64,000 nucleotides of DNA from the NCBI RefSeq assembly GCF_039872765.1, contig NZ_JBDPZC010000006.1, positions 124,001 through 188,000 of the forward strand. The letters are read 5' to 3'. Under the pieces are notes generated by a model, which saw only the letters and a list, made by a program, of their open reading frames with translations, did no database searches and was not told the DNA's origin. Source of the stretch: Roseateles_B flavus (lineage in GTDB: Bacteria; Pseudomonadota; Gammaproteobacteria; Burkholderiales; Burkholderiaceae_C). The position numbers and the translations under genes were made by a program. This document shows positions 6,690 through 15,497 of the stretch, piece by piece (position 1 is the first letter of the stretch; each line of letters begins with the position of its first letter).

Positions 6690-8471
6690 ATGTTTGCTCG
6701 ACTCCTTGGCGCCGGCCTGCTGGCCGGTGCCCTTCTTTGCCCCCAGCCCGGCCGTGCCGGCCCCACCAGCATCGCGCTCGGCGATATCGACAAGGGCACC
6801 TTCTGCTACAGCGAGCCGCTCAACCTGCGCGCCGATGTCAGCGACATCAAGGCGGCGTTCACCGCCAGCAACTGGCTCACGACCATCACCGGCGTCTACG
6901 GCCGGCGCTGGCCCAGTGGCAAGGCGCTGGCGCAGGCACAGGCCAACGACCAGTACTTCAAGGGCTTCGTGGACACCGGCAGCTTCAACAAGTTGGCCGA
7001 GTCCCTCATGGTGGCCATCCACGAGGAGACCCATATGTGGGACCTCGACGGCAGCCGCACGCAATGGAACAGCTACAGCTCCTCCTGGATCGACGACACG
7101 ACGCAGTTCCTGAAGTTCCCGCTCTATGACGCGGACGGCGGCTTCCCCCGCAAGGAGATCCTCGCCCTGATCAAGGACGACGCCTCCTCCGACATGGACA
7201 ACCTCTACCTGAAGGACAGCGCCCAGGGCGACTACCACCTGCAGGGCGTGACGGCCGAGCTCAATGCCGGTCTGATGGGCCTGCCCGCCTCGCTGGCCGT
7301 GGCCGAGTTCATCGACGGCATCGGCGCCAGCAATGCCCGCGACATCGCGCTGACCAACCTGAACTACCTGCAGCTCTACCTGCGCGTGGCCAAGTCCAGC
7401 CACGCGGGCTACTACGCCAAGCTCAAGAGTGACGCCACCTGGCGCAAGTACGTGCTGGTGCAGTTCCTGCGCACGGCCTACTTCATCAACCAGTCCGATG
7501 CCTACGCCAACAAGCTGGGCAGCAGCAAGGTGCCGGCCCTGATCAACCGGGTCTATGCGCCGGAGAACCTGGCCATCCTGGAGGACTTCAGCGGCTACAA
7601 GTTCCCCACGCGCATCAGCGACACCTGCATGGGCTCCAGCACCAACACCGCGCCCGTGATCAGCAGCCAGCCGCAGAACGTGGTGGTGACGGCCGGCCAG
7701 GCGGCGAGCTTCGGCGTGACGGCCAGCGGTGGCGGTCTGAGCTACCAGTGGCGCAAGAACGGCAGCAATGTGCCCGCCAACGGCAATGCCGCCACCTTCA
7801 GCATCGCCAGCGCGCAGGCAGCTGACGCCGGCAGCTACAACGTCGTGGTCAGCAACAGCCTGGGCTCGGTGAGCAGCAGCGCGGCCAGTCTCACGGTCAA
7901 TCCCGCGGCCGTGCAGATCAGCCTCAGCCCGGCCAACGTCACGCTGAACATGGGCGCGACCCAGGCCTTCTCGGCCACGGTCACCGGCAGCAGCAACAAG
8001 ACCGTCACCTGGTCCGTGGTGGAGGCCGACGGCGGCAGCATCAGCAGCAGCGGCCTCTACACGGCACCGGCCAGGCTGGGCACCTACCACGTCAAGGCCA
8101 CCAGCGTGGCCGACCCCAGCCGCAGCGCCCAGGCCACGGTCATCGTCAACGGCCCGACCGACTCCGGGACCACGGTCACCGGCACGCTCAGCGCAGGAGG
8201 CTCGACCCGCCTGCCGAGCGGCAGCCCGGGCTGGTGGCAGGTCAGCACCCGCTACAACTTCCGCTTCAATCTGAGCGGCCCCAGCAACGCGGACTTCGAC
8301 CTCTACCTTTACAAGTACGTGAACGGCAGCTGGACGGTGGTCGCCAAGTCCGAGGGTCCCAACTCGACGGAGGCCATCAGCTATGTAGGCGAGGCCGGCT
8401 ACTACTACCTGCAGCTCAAGTCCTACTCGGGCAGCGGGAGCTACACCTTGAAGTACTCGATATATCCGTGA
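6690..8471 (+). CDS. Secreted putative zinc metallopeptidase with HEETH motif, Ig-like and PPC domains
   Basis: 593 residues from the ATG at 6690, chosen because GGAG lies 9 bases upstream and it begins directly with a signal peptide (cleavage near GRAGPTS, about residue 24). Residues 25-315 form a domain I do not recognise, with HEETH at 111-115 (an HExxH zinc motif) and a possible third ligand at Glu190. Then come an Ig-like domain (about 322-404, YQWRKNGS), a BIG2-like domain (about 408-487) and a C-terminal PPC-type domain (about 500-593, FDLYLYK). The next gene encodes an M4 protease with very similar last domains, so type II secretion and outer-surface processing are likely. The peptidase role is inferred from the motif only. 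Confidence 0.75.
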   Translation: MFARLLGAGLLAGALLCPQPGRAGPTSIALGDIDKGTFCYSEPLNLRADVSDIKAAFTASNWLTTITGVYGRRWPSGKALAQAQANDQYFKGFVDTGSFNKLAESLMVAIHEETHMWDLDGSRTQWNSYSSSWIDDTTQFLKFPLYDADGGFPRKEILALIKDDASSDMDNLYLKDSAQGDYHLQGVTAELNAGLMGLPASLAVAEFIDGIGASNARDIALTNLNYLQLYLRVAKSSHAGYYAKLKSDATWRKYVLVQFLRTAYFINQSDAYANKLGSSKVPALINRVYAPENLAILEDFSGYKFPTRISDTCMGSSTNTAPVISSQPQNVVVTAGQAASFGVTASGGGLSYQWRKNGSNVPANGNAATFSIASAQAADAGSYNVVVSNSLGSVSSSAASLTVNPAAVQISLSPANVTLNMGATQAFSATVTGSSNKTVTWSVVEADGGSISSSGLYTAPARLGTYHVKATSVADPSRSAQATVIVNGPTDSGTTVTGTLSAGGSTRLPSGSPGWWQVSTRYNFRFNLSGPSNADFDLYLYKYVNGSWTVVAKSEGPNSTEAISYVGEAGYYYLQLKSYSGSGSYTLKYSIYP

Positions 8472-9146
8472 TCGACGAAGTCAGGCGCAAGCAATGACAC
8501 CTTCATTAACCGTTTATTTGTGCGGCATTCAGATTTGGCCCTGACTTGCATACAAGCCAGGTGCACCCAGGCGGTGCAATATGGGTGCAGCCGGGGACAG
8601 CGCCTTGAATGGGCCTCTGTCCGTTGAAGCACATGCCCTGGCTTGCTCTCTCTTTGAGCGCCGATCCCCATCGGCGCTCTTTTTTTGCCCGGAGAAACCC
8701 GTGGTGCTGCGGGTAATCCGGGGGGGCGAGGTATCCCTGCCTTGCCCGCCTCTTGTACGTATTTGGGTGCCCTCCCCTGTGATTCGTACAAGTGAATGCG
8801 GGCGAATGGCGAAATAGTCCGGCCAGACAAAAAAGAGCCGAGCCCGGCACACCGCACGAGGCCCGGCGAGGAAGCACCCGCGGCCACGGGGCCAGGTGTG
8901 GAAGAAGAGCCGATGAGCCGAAGAAGCCGGCGCCTACCCGGCGGCCGGCGACGAGGGATACGCGCCAGCGACGCGTTGCATTTGCAGGAACCGGATGCCG
9001 CCTGGACCGGCCAGGACTCCGCAGTCGGGAGTCCGGCCGGACAGGGCTGCCACGGCGCCCGAGGCGCTCCGGTGTTTGAACGAAGTACCTCCCTGGCCGT
9101 CCACCGATGGCCAGCACTTCCATCCTTAGAGCGAGAGAGACAAGCG
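8472..9146. other. 675-base intergenic region with structured elements
   Basis: No convincing gene; the minus-strand reading frames here lack family features and overlap one another. Structures seen: a hairpin GGACAG/CTGTCC around 8595-8623, an orphan terminator at 8656-8686, and a long-range inverted repeat CTTGTACG (8752-8759)/CGTACAAG (8785-8792) flanked by CCCGC and GCGGG. The last 350 bases before the protease ATG at 9147 show no clear known riboswitch. It may contain a small RNA ending at the terminator and the protease promoter and leader. Confidence 0.5.
8656..8686 (+). terminator. Strong intrinsic terminator, about 185 bases past the HEETH gene
   Basis: GAGCGCCGAT (8656-8665), loop CCCC, ATCGGCGCTC (8670-8679), then seven T. 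The perfect 10-base stem and T tract make it a textbook plus-strand terminator. Its distance from the preceding stop codon at 8471 leaves room for a separate short transcript. Confidence 0.88.
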
Positions 9147-11516
9147 ATGAACAAGACATCCAACAAGACCCTGCGAACGCTGTTCGCACTGGCCGCAGTG
9201 GCCTCGGCCACGCAGGTGCTGGCGGCCGAGCGTGTCGAGCTGGGGCGCGCCAAGGGCGTTGCCCCCGGCCAGACCCTGGCCCCTGGCGCCCAGGGCGCCG
9301 CGGCCCTGGGCCTGCGCGCAGAAGACCTGCGCGCCAGCCGCAGCCAGTCCTATGCCGACGGCCTGGTGGTGACGCGCCACCAGCAGCTCTTCCAGGGGGT
9401 TCCCGTCTGGGGCCATGGCATCGTCGAGCACCGCAGCGCTGCCCGCGGCCTGGCCGCTGCAAGCTCGCACTTCACTGGCGTGATGGTCAACAAGATCGAG
9501 CAGGACCTCGCCAGCGCACGCCCCGCGCTGAGCCAGGCCGACGTGCTGGCCCAGGCCCGCGGCCTGGCCCGCGCGATCGACTCGCGCAATGAGCAGGCCC
9601 AGCTCTTCGTCCGTCTGGACGACAAGGACAAGGCTCACCTGGTCTATCAGGTGTCCCTGCTGTCCGGCGAGGGCAAGTCCCTGAGCCGCCCCCACTTCCT
9701 GATCGATGCCAACACCGGCGCGGTGATCGACCGCTGGGAAGGCCTGAACCACGCCAACGGCACCGGCCCCGGCGGCAACCAGAAGACGGGCTCGTACGAG
9801 TACGGCAGCAACGGCCGGCCCTACCTGGACGTCACCCAGAGCGGCTCCACCTGCACGCTCAACAGCACGGACGTGGTGACGGTCAACCTCAATGGCGGCA
9901 CCTCCGGCAGCACGGCCCACAGCTTCACCTGCCCCCGCAACACCGTGAAGCAGATCAACGGCGCCTACTCGCCGATGAACGATGCCCATCACTTCGGCAA
10001 TGTGGTGTTCCGCATGTACCGCGACTGGCTGGGCGTGCGCCCCATCAGCCAGAAGCTGCAGATGCGCGTGCACTACGGCTCGAGCTACGAGAACGCCTTC
10101 TGGGACGGCACCGCCATGCACTTCGGTGACGGCGCTTCGACCTTCTACCCCCTGGTCTCGCTGGACGTGGCCTCGCACGAAGTCAGCCACGGCTTCACCG
10201 AGCAGAACTCCGGCCTGGTCTACTCCAAGCAGTCCGGCGGCATGAACGAAGCCTATTCGGACATGGCCGGCGAAGCGGCCGAGTTCTACGACCGCGGCAG
10301 CAATGACTGGCTGGTGGGCTATGAGATCTTCAAGGGATCCGGCGCCCTGCGCTACATGGACGACCCGACCAAGGACGGCCGCTCCATCGCCCATGCCTCC
10401 AGGTACAGCGACTCGCTGGACGTGCACCTGACCTCGGGCGTCTACAACAAGGCCTTCTACACCCTGGCCAAGACCGCCGGCTGGGACACGCGCAAGGCCT
10501 TCGAGGTCTTCGCTGACGCCAACCGTCTCTACTGGGGCCAGAACGAGACCTTCAACAACGGCTCCTGCGGCGTCATGAAGGCCGCGCAGAGCCGTGGCTA
10601 TTCGGTCGCCAACGTCATCAGCGCCTTCAACGTGGTCGGCGTGACCTGCCCGAACCCGCCCTCGGACGGCCTGCCCGCCATCAGCAGCCAGCCGGCCAGC
10701 GCGACCGTGACGGTGGGCTCCACCGCCACCTTCAGCGTGACGGCCACCAGCGACACGACCCTGAGCTACCAGTGGCGCAAGAACGGCACCGCCATCAGCG
10801 GCGCCACCTCAGCCAGCTACACCACGCCGGCGACGACCACCGCTGACAACGGCGCGCTGTTCAGCGTCGTGGTGACCAATGCCAAGGGCAGCGTGACCAG
10901 CGCCAACGCCACCCTGACCGTCAAGAGCAGCGACACCACCCTGCCGGTGATCACCAGCCAGCCGGCCAGCGTGACCGTCAACGCAGGCAGCCCCGCGACC
11001 TTCTCGGTCACGGCCACCAGCGGCAGCGCCATGAGCTACCAGTGGCGCAAGAATGGCAGCGCCATCAGCGGTGCCACCTCGGCCAGCTACACCACGCCGG
11101 CCACCACCACGGCTGACAACGGTGCGCTGTTCAGCGTGGTCGTCACCAATGCCAACGGCAGCACCACCAGCGGCAACGCCACGCTGACCGTCAATGGCGG
11201 CGGCACCGGCGGCACGACGGTGACGGGCAGCCTGGTCGACGGCGGCTCTGCGACCTACCCGAGCGGCAGCCCGGGCTACCACCAGAGCACCGGCGGCGGC
11301 GCCTTCAAGATGAACCTGACCGGCCCTGCCGGCGCTGACTTCGACCTGTACCTGTACAAGTGGAACGGCAGCTACTGGGCCGTGGTGGCGAAGTCGGAGG
11401 GCTCCACCTCCACCGAGGCCATCAACTACAACGGCACGGCGGGCTACTACTACATCGAGGTCTACTCGTACTCGGGCAGCGGCAGCTTCACGCTGAACTA
11501 CACCCTGCCGAAGTAA
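9147..11516 (+). CDS. M4-family (thermolysin/vibriolysin-like) secreted metalloprotease
   Basis: 789-residue extracellular zinc endopeptidase. I start at the ATG at 9147, with GAGAGAGA upstream and a signal peptide MNKTSNKTLR to about VLAAE. A propeptide of the FTP/PepSY kind spans about 30-200. The catalytic domain is about 205-500: HEVSH at 344-348 (zinc ligands and catalytic Glu), Glu368 in GGMNEAYSD (third ligand) and His427 in DVHLTSG (transition-state His). Two nearly identical Ig-like repeats follow at about 509-592 and 599-682, then a PPC-type domain to the end. The catalytic part resembles LasB/vibriolysin; the Ig repeats are an extra. A terminator follows at 11575. Confidence 0.95.
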   Translation: MNKTSNKTLRTLFALAAVASATQVLAAERVELGRAKGVAPGQTLAPGAQGAAALGLRAEDLRASRSQSYADGLVVTRHQQLFQGVPVWGHGIVEHRSAARGLAAASSHFTGVMVNKIEQDLASARPALSQADVLAQARGLARAIDSRNEQAQLFVRLDDKDKAHLVYQVSLLSGEGKSLSRPHFLIDANTGAVIDRWEGLNHANGTGPGGNQKTGSYEYGSNGRPYLDVTQSGSTCTLNSTDVVTVNLNGGTSGSTAHSFTCPRNTVKQINGAYSPMNDAHHFGNVVFRMYRDWLGVRPISQKLQMRVHYGSSYENAFWDGTAMHFGDGASTFYPLVSLDVASHEVSHGFTEQNSGLVYSKQSGGMNEAYSDMAGEAAEFYDRGSNDWLVGYEIFKGSGALRYMDDPTKDGRSIAHASRYSDSLDVHLTSGVYNKAFYTLAKTAGWDTRKAFEVFADANRLYWGQNETFNNGSCGVMKAAQSRGYSVANVISAFNVVGVTCPNPPSDGLPAISSQPASATVTVGSTATFSVTATSDTTLSYQWRKNGTAISGATSASYTTPATTTADNGALFSVVVTNAKGSVTSANATLTVKSSDTTLPVITSQPASVTVNAGSPATFSVTATSGSAMSYQWRKNGSAISGATSASYTTPATTTADNGALFSVVVTNANGSTTSGNATLTVNGGGTGGTTVTGSLVDGGSATYPSGSPGYHQSTGGGAFKMNLTGPAGADFDLYLYKWNGSYWAVVAKSEGSTSTEAINYNGTAGYYYIEVYSYSGSGSFTLNYTLPK
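10671..11192 (+). repeat. Duplicated Ig-like domain coding repeat
   Basis: Two copies of 84 codons (10671-10922 and 10941-11192) separated by 18 bases. Long stretches are identical at protein level, for example ISGATSASYTTPATTTADNG in both. The pattern is a recent internal duplication inside the protease gene; the neighbouring HEETH gene carries a more diverged version. Confidence 0.85.
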
Positions 11517-11557
11517 GGCCCTCGGGGCCCCTGCGGCTGGCGAGGCGTCGCCGGCCG

Positions 11558-11570
11558 CAAGACCTGACCC
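11558..11570 (+). repeat. Dispersed motif CAAGACCTGACCC, copy 2
   Basis: Exact 13-base copy between the protease stop codon and its terminator, matching the copies at 2363 and 22291. Confidence 0.6.
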
Positions 11571-11574
11571 CTGC

Positions 11575-11608
11575 AAGCGCCCTGCGTCTCACGATGCAGG
11601 GCGCTTTT
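11575..11608 (+). terminator. Terminator of the M4 protease gene
   Basis: AAGCGCCCTGC (11575-11585) pairs with GCAGGGCGCTT (11596-11606), followed by TTTTC. It works best on the plus strand; the minus-strand copy lacks a T run. Confidence 0.85.
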
Positions 11609-11637
11609 CTTCGTCTGGCCAAGCGCAGCAGGAACGA

Positions 11638-12690
11638 TCAGCGCCGGGACTGGGCCTGGAAGAATGCCCACAGCGTGTCAGTGGCATCCAGGGCCTGCGA
11701 GGGCTGACCCTTGCCGGGTCGGCTGCGACCGCCCGGCCAGCTGTGGCCGCCGGTCTCGGTGGTGCACTGCTGGACCTGCACGCCGTCGGCACAGCCGCTG
11801 TAGCGCTCGCACCAGGCGCCGGGCTTGTCCAGCACCTTCTGGGGCGTGCCGCTGCAGCGGTTGCGCTGCACCCAGCGCTGCGTGGTCTCGGGCACGGAGA
11901 CGAAGTCCATCACCTTGCTGCTGTCCCGGAAGGCTTCGGGGCCGGCGCCGCCGTTGTAGAGCACGTGGTCATCATCCAGGGCGTGGATCATCAGCACGGG
12001 GATGGGCCGGCGCGGCTGGCAGCTGCTGGTCGCGTCTGTGCCGGCCACGGCGGCGATGCCGGCCAGCTGCTCGCTGAGCTCGCAGGCCAGACGGTGGCTC
12101 ATCATGCCGCCATTGGACATGCCGGTGGCGTAGATGCGCCGCGCGTCCACCGACAGCTGCTGCTTGAGGTGCTCGATCAAGGCACGGACGAAGGCGACGT
12201 CCTCGCTGCCGCCGTCCCGCGCAGGACCGCAGCAGCCGCCGGCATTCCAGGTGGCCAGGTGATGGCCTGGCATGCTGCTGTGCCCGTTGGGGAACACGGC
12301 GATGAAGCCGGCGCTGTCGGACTTGCTGATGAGGCCGTAGCGGCTGTCATCGGCCTGCAGCTCCATGCTGCCACCCCCGCCATGGAAGGCCAGCAGCACG
12401 GGCATGGGCTGGCCGGCGCGGTAGCTCGGCGGCACATGGACCATGAAGAGCCGATCCTTGCCCATCACCTCGAGCCGGCCCTTGTGGGTGCCCGGGCTGG
12501 CCAGCGCGGCGTCGCTGGCGGGATCTCCCTTGCGGCCATCGCGCCCCTCGCGGCGTTCGGCGATGCGCTCGCGGATGCGTTCTCGCAGCGTGCCCTGCTG
12601 GGCCTCGACCGCGGGCGTGGGGCCCAGCAGCAGGGTGGCCATCAGCCCGCTGAGCAGCGCCATGCGACGCCCGGAAGCCGACAGGATCAT
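11638..12690 (-). CDS. Secreted LpqC/PHB-depolymerase-type esterase
   Basis: 350-residue exported alpha/beta hydrolase with a signal peptide (MILSASGRRMALLSGL to about VEA, residue 30). It shows the oxyanion loop HGGGG (103-107), the nucleophile elbow GMSNGG with Ser192, a likely acid Asp after PVLMIHALDDDH, and a late His in TGGHSWPGG. This pattern fits COG3509 (LpqC: polyhydroxybutyrate depolymerase or feruloyl esterase-like). The actual substrate, polyester or plant phenolic ester, cannot be told from sequence. GAGGAG precedes the start. It lies 35 bases after the His-rich gene in the same direction and may share its transcript. Confidence 0.85.
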   Translation of the reverse strand: MILSASGRRMALLSGLMATLLLGPTPAVEAQQGTLRERIRERIAERREGRDGRKGDPASDAALASPGTHKGRLEVMGKDRLFMVHVPPSYRAGQPMPVLLAFHGGGGSMELQADDSRYGLISKSDSAGFIAVFPNGHSSMPGHHLATWNAGGCCGPARDGGSEDVAFVRALIEHLKQQLSVDARRIYATGMSNGGMMSHRLACELSEQLAGIAAVAGTDATSSCQPRRPIPVLMIHALDDDHVLYNGGAGPEAFRDSSKVMDFVSVPETTQRWVQRNRCSGTPQKVLDKPGAWCERYSGCADGVQVQQCTTETGGHSWPGGRSRPGKGQPSQALDATDTLWAFFQAQSRR

Positions 12691-12725
12691 GCGCGTTCTC
12701 CTCGCGCCCGGGCCTGCGCCGGGCC

Positions 12726-13202
12726 TCAGTGCCTGTGGGAATGGCCGTGCCCTTCATGCCCTTCGTGGTGCTCGTGGCCGCAGCCCGGGCCGTGCACATG
12801 GGTCTCGGCCTTCACCGCCACGCCGACGGGCTTGCCGCGCTGCGTGGCCTCTGCGCCATGGTCGTGGCCGCAGCCAGGGCCGTGCACGTGGCCATCGTCG
12901 TGATGGTGATGCCCATGGTCGTGGCCGTGGTCGTGACCACAGCCGGGCCCGTGCACGTGCGGCGCCGGCGCATGCGGCGCGAGGACGCGGACCAGGGAGC
13001 CGTCCTCGCCCACGAGCACGTCGCCGTCGTGCAGCAGCGTGCCTTCGGGCAGCTGCACCGTCAGCGTGCGGCCAAGGCTGTCCGTGGCCTGGAAACGGGA
13101 CGTGGCGGTCTGGCTGGCGTCCAGGCTGACCTGGCTGGCGCGCTTGAGCAGCACGGCGGCCAGGCCCTGGCCCTGGGGCAGGAATTTGGAGACTTGGGTC
13201 AT
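12726..13202 (-). CDS. Lone UreE-like His-rich metal-binding protein
   Basis: 158 residues from the ATG at 13202. Residues about 25-75 resemble the N-terminal domain of the urease nickel chaperone UreE (LTVQLPEGTLLHDGDVLVGEDG). The C-terminal half is almost all His/Gly/Asp/Cys and carries three copies of HVHGPGCGH (82-90, 105-113, 135-143) plus a final HGHSHRH. This suggests nickel, zinc or cobalt binding or storage. No urease or other ure gene is in the window, and the second UreE domain is missing, so a role outside urease is plausible. There is no signal peptide, so it is probably cytoplasmic. Confidence 0.72.
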   Translation of the reverse strand: MTQVSKFLPQGQGLAAVLLKRASQVSLDASQTATSRFQATDSLGRTLTVQLPEGTLLHDGDVLVGEDGSLVRVLAPHAPAPHVHGPGCGHDHGHDHGHHHHDDGHVHGPGCGHDHGAEATQRGKPVGVAVKAETHVHGPGCGHEHHEGHEGHGHSHRH

Positions 13203-13744
13203 GGTCGATCTCTGGGTGAAGCGCCTGCGTGAAGGCGGTGCAGGGCATTGTCCTTGATCGGACGGGCCAGGCACGGCGAGGGCTCCGGCGCCATTGCAGC
13301 GCAGGCGCGGGGCCTGTGCATGTCCGCCCGGTCAAGAAATGCGAAGCAGCCCGGCGGCCGCAGGTGAAGTTTCGTGAAGTGAGGCCGAGGGCCCCACGCA
13401 CCGTTGACGGCGCAATTTGTGCAATGCAACAATCGCGCCCGTCTCAACAACGGAGTCCCACGTGGACAGTCCCAGTCCTCAACGCCCATTCGCGAAGCGT
13501 GCCGCAACGGCCTTCGCAGCGCTGACGCACTGAGCCCCGTTGACCGGCGGCCCGGCGCTTCAGCCGCTGCCACCGCCGCCCCGGAACCGGCCTGAACAGC
13601 GCCCTCACTTCCGGCGGCACGCCTCGCCCCGTATTCTCCAAGTCCGCCCGCTGCCTGTGGGCCGGCTGAGCCCCCCCGCGCCTCTGTGTGCCCGGGGGCG
13701 CCAGCTGCGGCCGATCGGCACGTGCCCTGCATGAGCGCTCGCCC
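13203..13744. other. 542-base divergent intergenic region with a structured leader
   Basis: It separates the UreE-like gene (minus) from the permease gene (plus). A plausible sigma70-type promoter for the plus strand is TTGACG (13404-13409), 18 bases, AACAAT (13428-13433), implying a leader of about 300 bases. Near its end, 13660-13712 can fold as nested stems GGCC/GGCC, GCTG/CAGC and CCCCC/GGGGG. I could not match it to a known riboswitch. No convincing small gene is seen. Confidence 0.4.
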
Positions 13745-15478
13745 ATGAGCAAGAACACGCGCGAATTCTTTGCCCGCCCGGCCGTCGAAGCCGGCATCAA
13801 CCGCTGGGACTGGGCCTTGCTGCCCCTGGTGCTGGCCGCCCTCGTCCTGCTGGGCTATGGCACCGCACAGATGGCCCGGCCCTTCGAGATGGGCGATGTG
13901 CTGCCCCTGAGCCTGGACCCCATCCAGCTGCCCTACTACCTGTTGCGCACGACCCTGCGCATGTTCATGGCCCTGGCCGCCGCCCTGGTCTTCAGCGGCG
14001 TCTTCGCGGTGCTGGCGGCCAAGTACCGCGCGGCCGAACGTGTGCTGGTGCCGCTGCTGGACATCCTGCAGTCCATTCCCATCCTGGGTTTTCTCTCGAT
14101 CACGGTGACGGGCTTCATCGCCCTGTTCCCGGGCAATCTGCTGGGCGTGGAGTGCGCGGCCATCTTCGCCATCTTCACGTCCCAGGCCTGGAACATGGCC
14201 TTCAGCCTCTACCAGTCCCTGCGCAACGTGCCATCGGAACTGCAGGAGGCCGCCCGGGTGTTCCAGCTCTCCGGCTGGCAGCGCTTCTGGCGCCTGGAGC
14301 TGCCCTTCGCCATGCCGGGGCTGCTGTGGAACATGATGATGTCCATGTCCGGCGGCTGGTTCTTCGTGGTGGCCTCGGAGGCCATCACCGTGTCGGACCA
14401 GAGCATCAAGCTGCCGGGGGTGGGTTCCTACATCGCCCTGGCCATCGAGGCGCGTGACCTGTCCGCCATCGGCTGGGCGATCGGCGCCATGCTGGTGGGC
14501 ATCCTGCTCTATGACCAGCTCTTCTTCCGGCCGCTCGTGGCCTGGGCCGACAAGTTCCGCTTCGAGGAAAACAGCACCGACCAGGCGCCCCAATCCTGGC
14601 TCCTCAGCTGGCTGCGCCGCACGCAGGGTGTGCAGGCCGTCGCGGGCTGGGCCGGGCGCCAGCTGCAGCGCAGCCTGACGCTGTTCCGCCGTCGTCACGA
14701 TGGCACCTCGGCGCGTGCCCGCCCGGTGCCGCCGTCCCCGCTGGCGCGCAGGGCCTGGGACGCCCTGCTGCTGGCCGCCGTCATGCTCGCCCTGTGGCGT
14801 CTGCTCCGCTTTGTGCATGCCGAGGTCGGCTGGGCCGAGGTGGGGCACGTCTTCCTGCTCGGCGGCTACACCCTGGCGCGCGTGCTGGTGCTGATCGCAC
14901 TGGCCGCCCTGGCATGGGTGCCGCTGGGCGTGTGGATCGGCCTGAACCCGCGCTGGGCCGGGCGGCTGCAGGCGGTGGCGCAGTTCCTGGCTGCCTTTCC
15001 GGCGAATCTGCTGTTCCCGCTGGTGGTGCTGGGCATCGTGCACTGGCACCTGGACCCGGACTGGTGGCTGTCTCCGCTGATGATCTTCGGCACGCAGTGG
15101 TACATCCTCTTCAACGTGATCGCTGGAGCGTCCAGCATTCCCGGCGAGCTGCGCTTTGCGGCGCAGAACCTGGGGCTCAGGGGCTGGCTGCGCTGGCGGC
15201 GCTTCCTGCTGCCGGCGGTCTTTCCCAGCTTCGTCACCGGCGCCATCACCGCCAGCGGCGGCTCCTGGAACGCCAGCATCGTGGCCGAGTACGTCAGCTG
15301 GGGTGACACCACCCTGCGCGCCCAGGGCCTGGGCAGCTACATCGCCGAGATGACGGCCCGCGGGGACTTCCCGCGCATCGCGCTGGGCATCGGCGTCATG
15401 TGCGTCTTCGTCATGGGGCTCAACCACTTTGTCTGGCGCCGCCTCTACCGACTGGCCGGCGAGCGCCTGCACTTCTGA
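13745..15478 (+). CDS. ABC transporter permease with two fused permease domains (NitT/TauT type)
   Basis: 577 residues from the ATG at 13745 (MSKNTREFF). Two BPD_transp_1 domains are joined in one chain: the first spans about 15-275 (coupling loop near NVPSELQEAARVFQLSGW), the second about 320-570 (near SIPGELRFAAQNLGLRGWL). A charged linker of about 50 residues separates them. Each half has about six hydrophobic segments, so one polypeptide could form the whole channel. The ATPase gene follows 19 bases later. No binding protein is nearby. The family covers nitrate, sulfonate and related anions; the substrate here is unknown. Confidence 0.87.
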   Translation: MSKNTREFFARPAVEAGINRWDWALLPLVLAALVLLGYGTAQMARPFEMGDVLPLSLDPIQLPYYLLRTTLRMFMALAAALVFSGVFAVLAAKYRAAERVLVPLLDILQSIPILGFLSITVTGFIALFPGNLLGVECAAIFAIFTSQAWNMAFSLYQSLRNVPSELQEAARVFQLSGWQRFWRLELPFAMPGLLWNMMMSMSGGWFFVVASEAITVSDQSIKLPGVGSYIALAIEARDLSAIGWAIGAMLVGILLYDQLFFRPLVAWADKFRFEENSTDQAPQSWLLSWLRRTQGVQAVAGWAGRQLQRSLTLFRRRHDGTSARARPVPPSPLARRAWDALLLAAVMLALWRLLRFVHAEVGWAEVGHVFLLGGYTLARVLVLIALAALAWVPLGVWIGLNPRWAGRLQAVAQFLAAFPANLLFPLVVLGIVHWHLDPDWWLSPLMIFGTQWYILFNVIAGASSIPGELRFAAQNLGLRGWLRWRRFLLPAVFPSFVTGAITASGGSWNASIVAEYVSWGDTTLRAQGLGSYIAEMTARGDFPRIALGIGVMCVFVMGLNHFVWRRLYRLAGERLHF

Positions 15479-15497
15479 ACGATCACGGAGGACTCTC

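Noticed and set aside
8796..9146. In-frame upstream extension of the M4 protease
   Set aside because: Arg-rich with no signal-peptide character, whereas the ATG at 9147 begins a clean signal peptide with a purine-rich ribosome site.
8690..9146. Cyclic-di-GMP riboswitch in front of the protease
   Set aside because: The conserved GEMM segments could not be found; only general GC-rich hairpins are present.
8441..9462. Three overlapping minus-strand frames in the protease intergenic region
   Set aside because: They overlap one another and the start of the M4 protease, lack ribosome sites and recognisable domains, and have Arg/Pro/Gly-rich shadow composition.
12801..13000. CRISPR-like short repeats
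   Set aside because: The repeated units are codons for the HVHGPGCGH protein repeats, not spaced direct repeats with unique spacers.
13440..13744. Manganese (yybP-ykoY) or guanidine (ykkC) riboswitch ahead of the ABC transporter
   Set aside because: None of the conserved core sequences of those classes was found in the leader.
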